Assembly: GCA_025526915.1 (NCBI GenBank)
Contig: JAHLKH010000434.1
Coordinates: forward strand, 1-12,800
Direction: 5' to 3'
From: Entophlyctis helioformis
Taxonomy: Eukaryota; Chytridiomycota; Chytridiomycetes; Chytridiales; Chytriomycetaceae
DNA length: 12,800 bases
Shown piece by piece: positions 1 to 7,982 of this stretch. The notes under the pieces were generated by a model. That model searched no databases. It had not been told where the DNA came from and saw only the letters and a list, made by a program, of their open reading frames with translations. A program made the position numbers and the translations under genes. Within the stretch, counting starts at the first letter, position 1. Each line of letters begins with the position of its first letter.

Positions 1-595
1 GTCGGTGCATGCACCAATGACTGTAGAGAGGTGCACAGACAGATCAGATATGCAACCAGCTCATATACAAGTAAATGATCATGGAAGCAGGCAGGCAAGC
101 AAGCAGGAGAGCGAGGTGGAAATGTGGGATGCAAGGGAAAATGACTGGTGTCGTAATGAGACAATCACAGACGGCAAAAGCTCCCAAGGCGATTGATGTT
201 CGCAAAGTTTCCACGTGGTATGCCCATTTTGGAGATAGAGGCAGCCACAGGATGACAATGCGGTGAGTGTGAGTGAGGAGTGGGAGACGGCAAGCAGGCT
301 GGATATGCGGTCGGTGCATGCACCCAATGACTGTAGAGAGGTGCACAGACAGATCAGATATGCAACCAGCTCATATACAAGTAAATGATCATGGAAGCAG
401 GCAGGCAAGCAAGCAGGAGAGCGAGGTGGAAATGTGGGATGCAAGGGAAAATGACTGGGTGTCGTAATGAGACAATCACAGACGGCAAAAGCTCCCAAGG
501 CGATTGATGTTCGCAAAGTTTCCACGTGGTATGCCCATTTTTGGAGATAGAGGCAGCCACAGGATGACAATGCGGTGAGTGTGAGTGAGGAGTGG
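1..595. repeat. Two direct copies of a ~285-bp repeat unit
   Basis: Bases 1-283 and 310-595 are the same sequence, separated by a 26-bp spacer (284-309). The copies differ only by three single-base length changes in homopolymers: CC/CCC near 14 and 323, GG/GGG near 147 and 458, and four or five T near 229 and 539. The sequence after copy 2 (about 596-620) still resembles the spacer after copy 1, so the array probably degrades to the right. Copy 1 starts at the window edge, so more copies may lie to the left. Open frames through it are low-complexity and match no family I know. I see no transposon ends. Confidence 0.95.
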
Positions 596-926
596 ATGGC
601 AGCAGGCAGATACATGCAAGGACAAGCAAAGGACAGGCAGGGAAGGGCCAAGTACACGCCGTGAGGCGGGCTAGGGGGCAGCAAGCACGCGTGAGCCGGT
701 TCATTGGCAAGCAGACCACGACCAAGCAGATGAAAAGTACCGATGCTGGCGTGTGAATGCGACTGTACAGCACGCAGCAGCAGCAAGCACAAGCAAACGC
801 ATGTCGATGGACAAGCAGGGAGAGAGGCGTGATAGGAGCCAGCAGCGAGAGCGGAAAGGGGTGTGGCGGGGAGAGCAAATAACTACACACAGACGGGGTA
901 AACCAACCGACCAACCAACCAACACA
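596..926. other. Gene-free stretch downstream of eIF3h
   Basis: No convincing gene is visible. The stretch is purine-rich with many AGCAAG/GGCAAG words and ends in a (CCAA)n-like microsatellite at 902-922, just past the eIF3h stop codon. It presumably holds the eIF3h 3' UTR and intergenic DNA. No clear AATAAA signal was found on the minus strand here. Confidence 0.6.
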
Positions 927-2257
927 TTATTGCTGTGTTTGCAATCCCTTGGCGACAAACATCTTGGTCAGGGACGGGCCAGCGTATTGGTAAATCTGCT
1001 TGCAGTAGGTATCGATCTGGTTTGTGATGACGAGCGTCTCGAGGCGGCTGGGCTCCTTGTTAAGGACGTTGGTGAGCGACTGGGGAACGCCTTGATCTCG
1101 TCGTCCGAGTACGGCGGCGGGTTACCGCGGCGATGGCAGCGGCGTTCTCCGAGATCTTGTAGGCGGTCTGCTGGGCGGCCACGCTGCTGCTCCTTCTGGA
1201 CGCTGCGCTGCCATCCCTGCCCATCTCCACTGGCTCCTGGCCGTGCTCCTCGATGGTCTCGGCAAGGTACTCGAGGTGCTTCTCGAGGTACGACTCGGAG
1301 CCGAGTGCGAGGCTGTCGTAGTTTGGAGCAAAGGGCGAGGCGTTGGACGGGAGACGGGCGTTGAGGAACGAGGGCGGGAAAGCAAGGGCGGTGCGGACCT
1401 GGGGCGGTGCGGTGCGCGAGCCGTTGATCTCGTGGGAGGAGGGCGTTGAGCAGGTGGGAGTTGTGGAGCTTGATGGGGACCGACTCGAAGACGGTCGAGG
1501 GCGAAAGCTGGTGCTTCATGAGGTTCTCGACAGTGAACTTGCGCGACTCGAAGACGGTCATGAACGTGTCCGAGAGACGCAGCGCACGCAGCGCGAGCGA
1601 GCCCTGGCTTGTGCGGGCGGGGTCGTAGATGACGACGACGGCGTTGGGGAAGGCCTTCTGGTGGTTGTACTGGGTCTCGATGAGCGTCTGGTTCCAGAAC
1701 GAGCCGAGGTATGTGGACTGGTACCAGCCGACGGTGTTGGCGTCAAAGTTGAGCGTGCGCAGGCTGCGCAGCATCTGCAGCTGGTAGTCGGCGCCGCCGT
1801 CCACGTCCTCGTCCGCGGCGCCAGCAGCAGCGTCGCCGTCGACGTCGTCGGCGGCCGTGGCAGCAGCGGCAGCGGCGGCAGCGTTGGCAGCGGCGGCCGA
1901 GGCGCCCCGTCTTGGCCTTTGCGGTGAAGGGGAAGCTGTTGGTGACCTCGAGTGTGCCGGCGACGTCGATGCCGAGCAGCTGGCCGGTCGCCGTGGAGGG
2001 AGCGAGGTCCTTGCAGTGCTTGGACGATCTTGAGCACAGCGGACGGCGTCGAGCTGCACCGACGCCAGCCGCTTGGACACGAGCAGCGACGAGTAGGCGT
2101 CGCTGTCCCAGTCGACGGACAGCATGTCGCCGGTGCCGTGCTCGCCAGCCGCGGCGGCAAGGGCGGCAGCAGCGGCAGCGGCAGCAACGGCCTCGGCCTC
2201 GGCCTGGGCGGCGGCGGCGGCAGCCGAGGCAGCGGTGCGTGCTTGAGGGCCAGCCAT
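927..2257 (-). CDS. EIF3H: Eukaryotic translation initiation factor 3 subunit h (eIF3h), frame-broken
   Basis: eIF3h is a non-catalytic MPN-domain subunit of the cytoplasmic eIF3 complex, which helps load the 40S ribosome during translation initiation. The N-terminus is Ala-rich, followed by MPN signatures: VQLDAV, VLKIV-HCKDL, GQLLGIDV, EVTNSFPF, YQLQMLRSLR, VGWYQSTYLGSF, VVIYDPARTSQGSL and PIKLHNSHLLNAL. The zinc-binding JAMM histidines are absent, as in other eIF3h. The C-terminal half has YLEKHLEYLAETIEEH, VITNQIDTYCKQI and LTKMFVAKGL before TAA at 927-929. An Ala/Asp-rich insert (about 1780-1905) sits between the TNSFPF and YQLQM strands. The start is the ATG at 2257, where the frame opens. 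Eight frame changes lie near 2043, 2023, 1906, 1435, 1228, 1183, 1124 and 1083; their net sum equals the length remainder. No intron is needed. The family call is firm; the breaks most likely reflect sequence errors. Confidence 0.93.
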
Positions 2258-2361
2258 GTGAGTGAGCGGGTGTTGTGGGTTGTGGGCTCGGGCGAGAGAT
2301 CAGTGTGCGCGGGCCAGTCGCACCAGCAAGAAGAAAAACCAAAAGTCGCCGACACGCGCTG

Positions 2362-2383
2362 ATTGGTCGGCGCGTTTCATTGG
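2362..2383 (-). promoter_or_regulatory. Two CCAAT boxes upstream of eIF3h
   Basis: On the minus strand CCAAT occurs at 2379-2383 and 2362-2366, 17 bp apart and about 105 to 125 bp upstream of the eIF3h ATG. This spacing from the start suits NF-Y/HAP-type activation of a housekeeping gene. The GC-rich word AAACGCGCC lies between them. Function is inferred from position and motif only. Confidence 0.5.
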
Positions 2384-2394
2384 CTGGCCGCGAC

Positions 2395-2454
2395 TGCTCG
2401 TGCCTCTGCTCGTGCCTCTGCTCGTGCCTTTACGAGTGCCTTTACGAGTGCTCA
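2395..2454. repeat. 12-bp minisatellite, five units, just past the MSH4 stop codon
   Basis: Five 12-bp units run head to tail: TGCTCGTGCCTC twice, TGCTCGTGCCTT, TACGAGTGCCTT and TACGAGTGCTCA. A sixth copy of the first unit type lies inside the last MSH4 exon at 2483-2494. The array lies between the MSH4 stop codon (2459-2461) and the eIF3h CCAAT boxes, so it could be part of both the MSH4 3' UTR and the eIF3h promoter. Confidence 0.9.
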
Positions 2455-2458
2455 TCCA

Positions 2459-5400
2459 CTAGTGCTCCACTGGGGCCGCCTCTGCTCGTGCCTCCATCGC
2501 CGCCTCCTGCAGGTGCAGCAGATGCTGCCGCAGCGCCGCGTCGCCGAGCGTGCTGCACCGCTGCGTCTGCACAACGGCCCGCGCAACCGCCTGCCGAGTC
2601 TTGGCCCGCTCGCTCTGCCGCGTCTGTGCATTGGCCTGCCCGCAGCTGCTCGCGGTCTCCTCTCGACGCTTTGCGACACGCGCAGTGCCCGCTCCAGTGT
2701 CGCCGCATCAAGCCCCGCCGTCGCTGCAAGCCGCAGTCCGTAGTGCTGCGTCTCGCTGCGTCCTGGCAGCACCTTGTACGAAAACGTTAGATGACCGTGC
2801 ATCAGATCCCCGCCTCCTGCTCCTGCTGCTCCTGCTGCTGCTCCTGCTGTTCCTGCTGTTGCTGATGATGATCGCGCTCCATTGCTGGTCGGTCCACTGG
2901 CTTGCAAGTGCATCGCAACGGCATGCGACGTGTCGCTGAATGCAACCGCCAGCTCTTCAAAGTGCGTCACCAGAAACACAAACGCCTTGGTCTGGTGCAG
3001 CAGCTCCTCGCAGATCGCATAGCAGACACCAACGCCGTCGGTCGTCGATGTGCCGCGTCCAAGCTCGTCAATCACCACAAGGCTGCGGTCGGTGACGTTG
3101 GACAGGATGAACGCCGCCTCGGTCATCTCGCACATGAAGGTCGACGCGCTCGCCTCGATGCTGTCGTCCGTCCCGATGCGCGAGAACAGGCGGTCGGCGA
3201 GCCGCACTGGACGCATACTCGGCTGGCGCATATGCCCCAATCTGCGCAAGGACGTTCAGGAGCGCCACCTGTCGCAGGTACGGTCGACTTGCCCGACTGT
3301 TGCCGCATTCCCACGTGCGTGTGTTGGATCAGCCGTCCAGACCCACAGCCTGTCGGCATGCCTTGCAGCAGAGACTTTCAAGCGTCTTGCAAGACTCACC
3401 ATGTTGGGCCCTGTGATGATCTGCAGCCGTGTCATGGTGTCGGCATACACATCATTAGGAACGATTGGACCGGCAGTCGTCTTCATGGCCGCTGGAAGGA
3501 TCGGATGCCGCCCGTTCTTGATGGCAAGCGTGCTCGTGAATTCGGGTCGCACGCCCTTGTATCCATCGGCCGCGCATGCGAATCCCACAATCGCATCCAA
3601 CAGTGCGACAGACTCGGACAGCTGGTAGAGTATGGACAGATTGTCGCGTGCCTTGGCCGTGAGATCCGCAATGATTCTACTCCCCCATCCGCATTTGCAC
3701 CTGATGAGTGTGCTGCTGGATCAGCCATGTCGTCGCAGGCTCACTTACTTGTCGCCCATCAGATACACCTCGGTCAGCGACTCTTGGATGCGGCCGTTCT
3801 GGCTCATCTGCCACAGTGCAGCATGTCAGCTTCCACGCCAAACCATCAACGTCGTGGACATGCAAGACACACCAGCCGCAATGTCGTAAAGGTCAGGTGC
3901 TTGCGTTTCTTGCTCGCGTTGATGTATTCGGCAGGAAGGCTTTCGTTTGTGCCGAGGCTGTCGGCATTGGAGCGACAGGTAGAACCCTGCAGCTGGAGTG
4001 AAGATGGCTTTGACAGGAAGGCCATACTTTTCGGTGTAGTGGCCCAACTAGATCGTGCACATCGTTGGTCGCTTCCTTGTATGTCTGTCGCGCTGTTGCC
4101 ATGCAATCGCATGAATGCGGGCCAGTATCCCACATGCCTGGTGCCTAGACCGCAAATGGCACATACCGACATCAAGCAGGCCATTGACGCCGGAGCGCAC
4201 GGCATAGCATCGCTGGTTGCGTAGCCCGATCGCAGTCTTTTGGTACGTCACGTCCGTGTTGATGACTTGGTCAATCACGTCAAGCAACGTCTGGATCGTC
4301 GGCTTGCCCAGCACCTGTTTTAATGAGCGGGCTGGTGAGCCATCGGCCACGTTACAATGCGAAAAATGGGGCATTTACCAGCTGGACAGCCTCGAGCAAT
4401 GCAGACTTGCTTCCTTGGAGGGCCGCGTGGATGGGCTGTATCTGGCAGAGGATGTGCTTAAGGACGATGATACGATTGATGGCTTGTTCGGCATGCTTGA
4501 CAGACTGCTTCCTGTTGAATTGAATGAGCTGCATGCGATGTGTATCTGGTCGTGTCAGATCGCGATGTGCTACACGAGGATGCCAAAGCAAGCAGGGCAG
4601 AGCGACTCACAGAGCTGATCAGGTGGTCAATGTCCAGGACGCCTTTGAGTGCTGTTGTTGATGGCTGCGGTGAGCATGACAGTGCAAACTATGGCCGGCC
4701 ATGGACTCGTGGCATACCTTCTTGAATCTTGGCCCTCTGCCGTGGATTCTCAACCAGTTCTGTTTGGCAAACACGGGTCAGACCAGGCTGTGGATCGGAT
4801 GTGCATGGTAGCAGGTTCATCCAACCTTGAACAGCATCAAGGCGTGTCTCGATGGTTGGTTGATCTGCCACAGCGGCGTGGGCAGCGTTAGCCACCAGAA
4901 GATAGCGAGGACAAAGCTGACGATCTGGAATTGCACAAGACATTTACCAAAGAGCGGCTGGAGGATCATCATCCGCAGCAGGCGGCTTCCCATTGGCGTT
5001 TGGGTTTGGTTGAGCACTCCAAACAACGAGTGGCGGCTCTTGCGGTCCTTGAGATTGTACACGAGCTCAAGGTTGCGCACCGTGACAGGATCTACTCACG
5101 CAGACATGCCCGTATTGGTCAGCGGCAGCGACCATCTGCCACGAACGATCAGCACCGGCAAGGACACGCACCAATCAGCATGATGCCGTCAATGGTCTGG
5201 AACTTGAACTTGAGCGTGTGGTTGGTAAAGATGATGTTCTGGATGCTCTCGATGTACTTGAGCAGAGCCGCCGCAGCCGCAAGACAAAAGCATCTGGACA
5301 CGGTGGAGTCAGACACGAAACCCAACGGTGGCGTGGCCATCCATGCACGTGACCCACTTGGACGACAGGCCAGGAATCAGGGTCTCGGTGTGATCCTGCA

Positions 5401-6322
5401 GCCCTAGCTGTTTGATGATCGCCAGACCCGTCACGTCATTGAACGTCTTGCGCTCGACGGCAACAATCTCGGTGTCGTGCATGCCCAGATCGATCATCTG
5501 ATACAGCTTGGACGGCGACGGCTCAATGGACGTTCCAGACATCAAGATCTAGCTCGGCATGTCAGCAACCGCATCACATCCCATGCCGATCCGACTCCAT
5601 CCGATGCCGATCCCATCCCATCCCATCCCATCAGGGCAATCACAGCGTCCATGTCAACCATAGAGTCGCACCTGCAGCGGCTCCAGCATTCCAAGCCGAT
5701 GAAGCGTCTTGGAGTACGTCGGCGTGTCTCCATACTGCGACAGAATGCATTCGCTGGTATGCAAATCAATAGCCGCAAAGCCAATCTCGCTAGCGACGCC
5801 GCGGCCCTCGATCACGGCCACCACAAAGCTGCGGAAGGTGGTGCCGGTGGTGCTGCTGGCTGCTGTGCGGTTGATCAGGTTGGCGCTGGCCGGACCGCCC
5901 GTGCTGCTTGCCGCGTCGCGGCCGTGGGCACTCTGCAGCAGACGGCCGCCTGCGCGGCCTTCGACTGCTCCCGATGTCAGTGGTCTCCGCGCCGATGCAG
6001 CTCTGCCGCCTTGTCCGGCAGTCGCGGTGGCTGGACGAGGCTTTGCATCAGCAATCGCTGCAGACGCTGGTCGTGGCCGCGGCTTGAACTTGCGCTGGGA
6101 TCCCGACGTGACTGATGCCGACATGGATGCAGACATGGATGCCGATGCCGACGCAGGCGGAGCAGTGGACGACGTCACAGCAGATCTCGACACGGTAGTT
6201 GTGGATTTGAACGTTGCGGTTGCAGATGTGGTACCAGACACGGTAGCAGACACGGTAGCAGTGGCTGGCCGTGGCCGTGGTCGTGGCCGTGCAGTCTGCG
6301 GGACACTGAGCGAGCGCTTCAT
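2459..6322 (-). CDS. MSH4: MutS homologue 4 (MSH4), meiotic crossover factor, 13 exons
   Basis: MSH4 pairs with MSH5 as a nuclear sliding clamp that stabilises recombination intermediates for meiotic crossovers; it does not repair mismatches. Exons: 5672-6322, 5358-5548, 5172-5293, 4948-5091, 4826-4864, 4718-4759, 4611-4651, 4379-4528, 4167-4314, 3873-4092, 3749-3807, 3400-3676, 2459-3296. After about 140 residues of Ser/Ala/Thr/Pro-rich sequence, conservation begins at the connector (VVAVIEGRGVASEIG). Like other MSH4, it lacks the mismatch-recognition domain. Then come CLAAAAALLKYIESIQ, HSLFGVLNQTQTP, RNQRCYAVRS, EKYGLPVKAIFTP, VRPEFTSTLAIK, Walker A GPNM-SGKST, FSRIGTDDSIE, STFMCEMTEAA, Walker B VVIDELGRGTST, the THFEEL switch and NYGL-like HYGLRLAA. 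The C-terminus ends in RCSTLGDAALRQHLLHL before TAG. Five frame changes: near 4043, 3970, 3281, 3208 and 2659. The start at 6322 is the MKRSLSV methionine; another in-frame ATG lies at 6397. Confidence 0.95.
2815..2871. repeat. CTG/CTC trinucleotide-rich repeat coding an Ala/Gly insert in MSH4
   Basis: The plus strand reads CCTGCTCCTGCTGCTCCTGC and similar units, with TGATGATGAT at its right end. On the coding strand it gives Ser/Ala/Thr/Gly runs (ATAGTAGAAAGAAGAGGG) between VAMHLQ and the DLMHGHLTFSYKV strand of the ATPase domain. The reading frame is intact across it. Confidence 0.85.
3297..5671 (-). other. Twelve MSH4 introns
   Basis: The introns, in transcript order, are 5549-5671, 5294-5357, 5092-5171, 4865-4947, 4760-4825, 4652-4717, 4529-4610, 4315-4378, 4093-4166, 3808-3872, 3677-3748 and 3297-3399. 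They are 64 to 123 nt long. Donors include GTAAGT, GTGAGT, GTATGT, GTATGC, GTAAAT, GTGCGT, GTGTGT and one weak GTTGGA (intron 5). Acceptors are CAG or TAG. Several have CTGAC 15 to 30 nt before the acceptor, a likely branch point. Boundaries were set by phase and by continuity with the MSH4 family. Apart from exons 10 and 13, which hold the frame changes, every exon length fits its phases exactly. Confidence 0.85.
5611..5632. repeat. ATCCC pentamer microsatellite in MSH4 intron 1
   Basis: Four consecutive TCCCA units (ATGGG on the coding strand) lie inside the first MSH4 intron. Looser GATCGGCATCGGAT words continue toward the acceptor. TGCTGAC just before the acceptor is the probable branch point. 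Confidence 0.85.
6120..6292. repeat. In-frame minisatellites coding the MSH4 N-terminus
   Basis: GACATGGATGCA/GACATGGATGCC is repeated at 6120-6143. AGACACGGTAGC is repeated exactly at 6236-6247 and 6248-6259. GTGGCC/GTGGTC hexamers follow at about 6262-6292. All units are multiples of three, so they code simple repeats (SASMSASM, ATVSATVSG, RPRPRPATA) at the unconserved MSH4 N-terminus. Confidence 0.8.
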
Positions 6323-6533
6323 GGTGTCTCTTGGTGCTGCTCCGTGTCGCTCGATCCAACTGTCAGGAAGAGCAACTGAAACACGGCCGTGAGACAATGC
6401 AAGGCAAAGCCAGGATGCATCAACAGAATGCTGGCAAACGGCGCAAATGGACTGGTGCGATGTATTAGTCTACAATGGAGAAGAGACGCTGCGAGGCACG
6501 CGCGAGACACGCGCAAGACACGCGCACGAACGT
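6323..6533 (-). promoter_or_regulatory. MSH4 upstream region
   Basis: The 211 bp between the oxidase-like gene's stop and the MSH4 start must hold the 3' UTR of the former and the promoter of the latter. Apart from the 11-bp array at 6493-6525 I see no clear TATA or CCAAT element close to the MSH4 start. Confidence 0.45.
6493..6525. repeat. Three 11-bp units each carrying ACGCG, upstream of MSH4
   Basis: GAGGCACGCGC, GAGACACGCGC and AAGACACGCGC stand head to tail, each with an ACGCGC core at the same phase. They lie 9 bp beyond the stop of the oxidase-like gene and 171 to 203 bp upstream of the MSH4 ATG. ACGCG is the core of the fungal MBF (MCB) cell-cycle element. Regulation by it is inference. 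Confidence 0.85.
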
Positions 6534-7891
6534 CTAGGGATTGACGTCCTGCACACTCCACTCGCCCTCCTTGGTGGCCGTGTACAGCAGCCGCACGGGC
6601 GGTCCGCGTGGCGTCGGTGCGACATGATCGACGCGGATCGGCTTGAAGACCAGCAAGCAGAAGTTGTCCAGCGCGCTGTTGTGGGCCCATCGCAGCTCCT
6701 CTGCCGGATCCTGCTTGGGCAGCGGCGACTGGCCAGCAGCGGCAGCGGCAGCAGTGTCCTGTCCAGAGAAGCTGGCCGTCGATCGCTGCGGCGATGTTCG
6801 GCCGAGCGTCGAAAACGCCAGCGCTGTTCTGCTGACCGGGCTGGTGCTGCCGATGCTCGACGAGCTGGCGTTGCGGCCCAGAGACCCGGCAATCAGACTG
6901 GCGCTGTCGCTGCCGGCGATCGAGTACTTGCGGCCGAGGGTGTTGACCGAGGCATTGTCGATGGCATCCCATCGTCGTGAACTTGAAACCCAACGTCGAC
7001 GGTGTGCGTGGCAACCTTGACGACGGGCTGCTCGTACACCGACCACGACGCAGACTCGGACAGGGACCGCATCTCGCCAGACGCCGCCACGAGAACGTTG
7101 CTCTGTATGTAGGGCTGATGGATCGCCACAAGCGCAGGCGCTCGCCCTCCCAGAAGACTTCAGGGTCGATGGGTGTGGCTGCTGATCCGTTTGTGCCGTT
7201 TGTGCCGAATGAGGCTTCTCGGCGCGGGCTGCTGCTGGCGCTGTCGGGAACACCAATGCGCTTGGGCGGAGAGCCGAAGCGGTGCGACAGGCTGGGTGCA
7301 GCAGCAATGTAGATGCGGCCAGTGAACGAAAACGTCTCGTTGGTCTTGGGCATGTGCCTGTGCAGCCAGCGAGCCAGCCCATCAGTCATTCAATCAGCCA
7401 GTCAGCCCATCAGCCGTCGGTGCACGCCAACGAACACAAGGAGGCTTTTCCACTCAATTCGCAACGCCACAACGACGGCACGCTCGAGCAGCCGCTGGTG
7501 GACAAGGCGCTGGCCGCTGCTTACCAGAGCACCTCGTGGTCTTGGTGCCCTTGAGCACCGACATGAGCTCGGTGTTGCGGTTGGGTCCGGTGAAGACGAG
7601 CACCTTGGCGTCTGTCCACAGCTGTTCCTGCGCCACAATGTGCTGCAGCTTTGGCGTCCCATCTGCCTTGACGGAGGCGAGCTGCACGCTGACTGCGAGG
7701 TGCATGGCCGGTCAGTCGCTGTGTCTTCGGATGGAGGCTGGCCGCATCGGTATGGGTCGATCCGTGCGGCTATGGCCCACCAGCGCAGCCCACGCAGCCC
7801 ACGCACCTGGTTCCTTGGCGAGCACTCCGCCATAGTTTCGCTTGATGCTCTCCTGCAGCGCGGCAACCCAGGCCGGATCGGACGAAGTCAT
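6534..7891 (-). CDS. Pyridoxamine-5'-phosphate oxidase-like (Alr4036-type) split-barrel protein
   Basis: Members have a split-barrel FMN-binding fold and are probably cytosolic flavoproteins; the substrate is unknown. Exons: 7807-7891, 7525-7692 and 6534-7357. It starts MTSSDPAWVAALQESIKRN. Exon 2 has VQLASVKADGTPKLQHIV and VLVFTGPNRNTELMSVLKG. Exon 3 opens WHMPKTNETFSFTGRIYIA, matching the family's W-x-F-x-x-T-x-E-x-F-x-x-SGR segment, then EGERLRLWRSISPTYRATFSW. The end (NFCLLVFKPIRVDHV ... WSVQDVNP, TAG at 6534-6536) matches the family's last strand and VNP tail. A Ser-rich insert of over 80 residues with three [ST]LGR motifs interrupts the C-terminal half. The Arg-rich FMN-contact motif I expect after strand 1 reads KLQHIVAQEQ, so cofactor binding may be altered. 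Three frame changes lie near 7541, 7087 and 6968. PF12766 (Pyridox_oxase_2) is my best family guess. Confidence 0.82.
7358..7806 (-). other. Two introns of the oxidase-like gene
   Basis: Intron 1 is 7693-7806 (114 nt; donor GTGCGT, acceptor GCAG, CTGAC 20-odd nt before it). Intron 2 is 7358-7524 (167 nt; donor GTAAGC, acceptor ACAG), the longest intron seen in the window. Its acceptor side has CTGACTGGCTGATT and GACTGATG words, giving several possible branch points. The splice joins give EP-VSVQL and EVLW-HMPK. Confidence 0.8.
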
Positions 7892-7982
7892 TATTGAACA
7901 ATTTGGCAAACAATTGAATGCGATTTGTGTCGATTGACTCACGCGACACGGCCTTGCCCAGCTAACAACAATCCAGCCGGAC
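7892..7982. promoter_or_regulatory. Compact bidirectional promoter with a TGACTCA site
   Basis: Only 91 bp separate the divergent start codons of the oxidase-like gene (7891, minus) and the RING gene (7983, plus). The left half is AT-rich with repeated ATTG/CAAT words (7892-7920). TGACTCA at 7935-7941 is a perfect Gcn4/AP-1-type bZIP site. The start codons are inferred, so the true spacing could shift slightly. Confidence 0.6.

Noticed and set aside
79..914. Long minus-strand open frames across the left-end repeats (79-792 and 354-914)
   Set aside because: They owe their length to the duplicated repeat, the composition is low-complexity, no family is recognisable, and one overlaps the eIF3h 3' flank. 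Treated as chance frames.
927..2257. eIF3h as a decayed pseudogene or a case of programmed frameshifting
   Set aside because: Eight shifts with all family motifs intact and no in-frame nonsense between them does not look like decay. No slippery heptamer plus pseudoknot arrangement was evident. Sequence error is simpler.
2902..4224. A 440-codon plus-strand open frame antisense to MSH4
   Set aside because: It crosses well-supported MSH4 exons and introns on the other strand and shows no domain. GC-rich DNA often gives such shadow frames.
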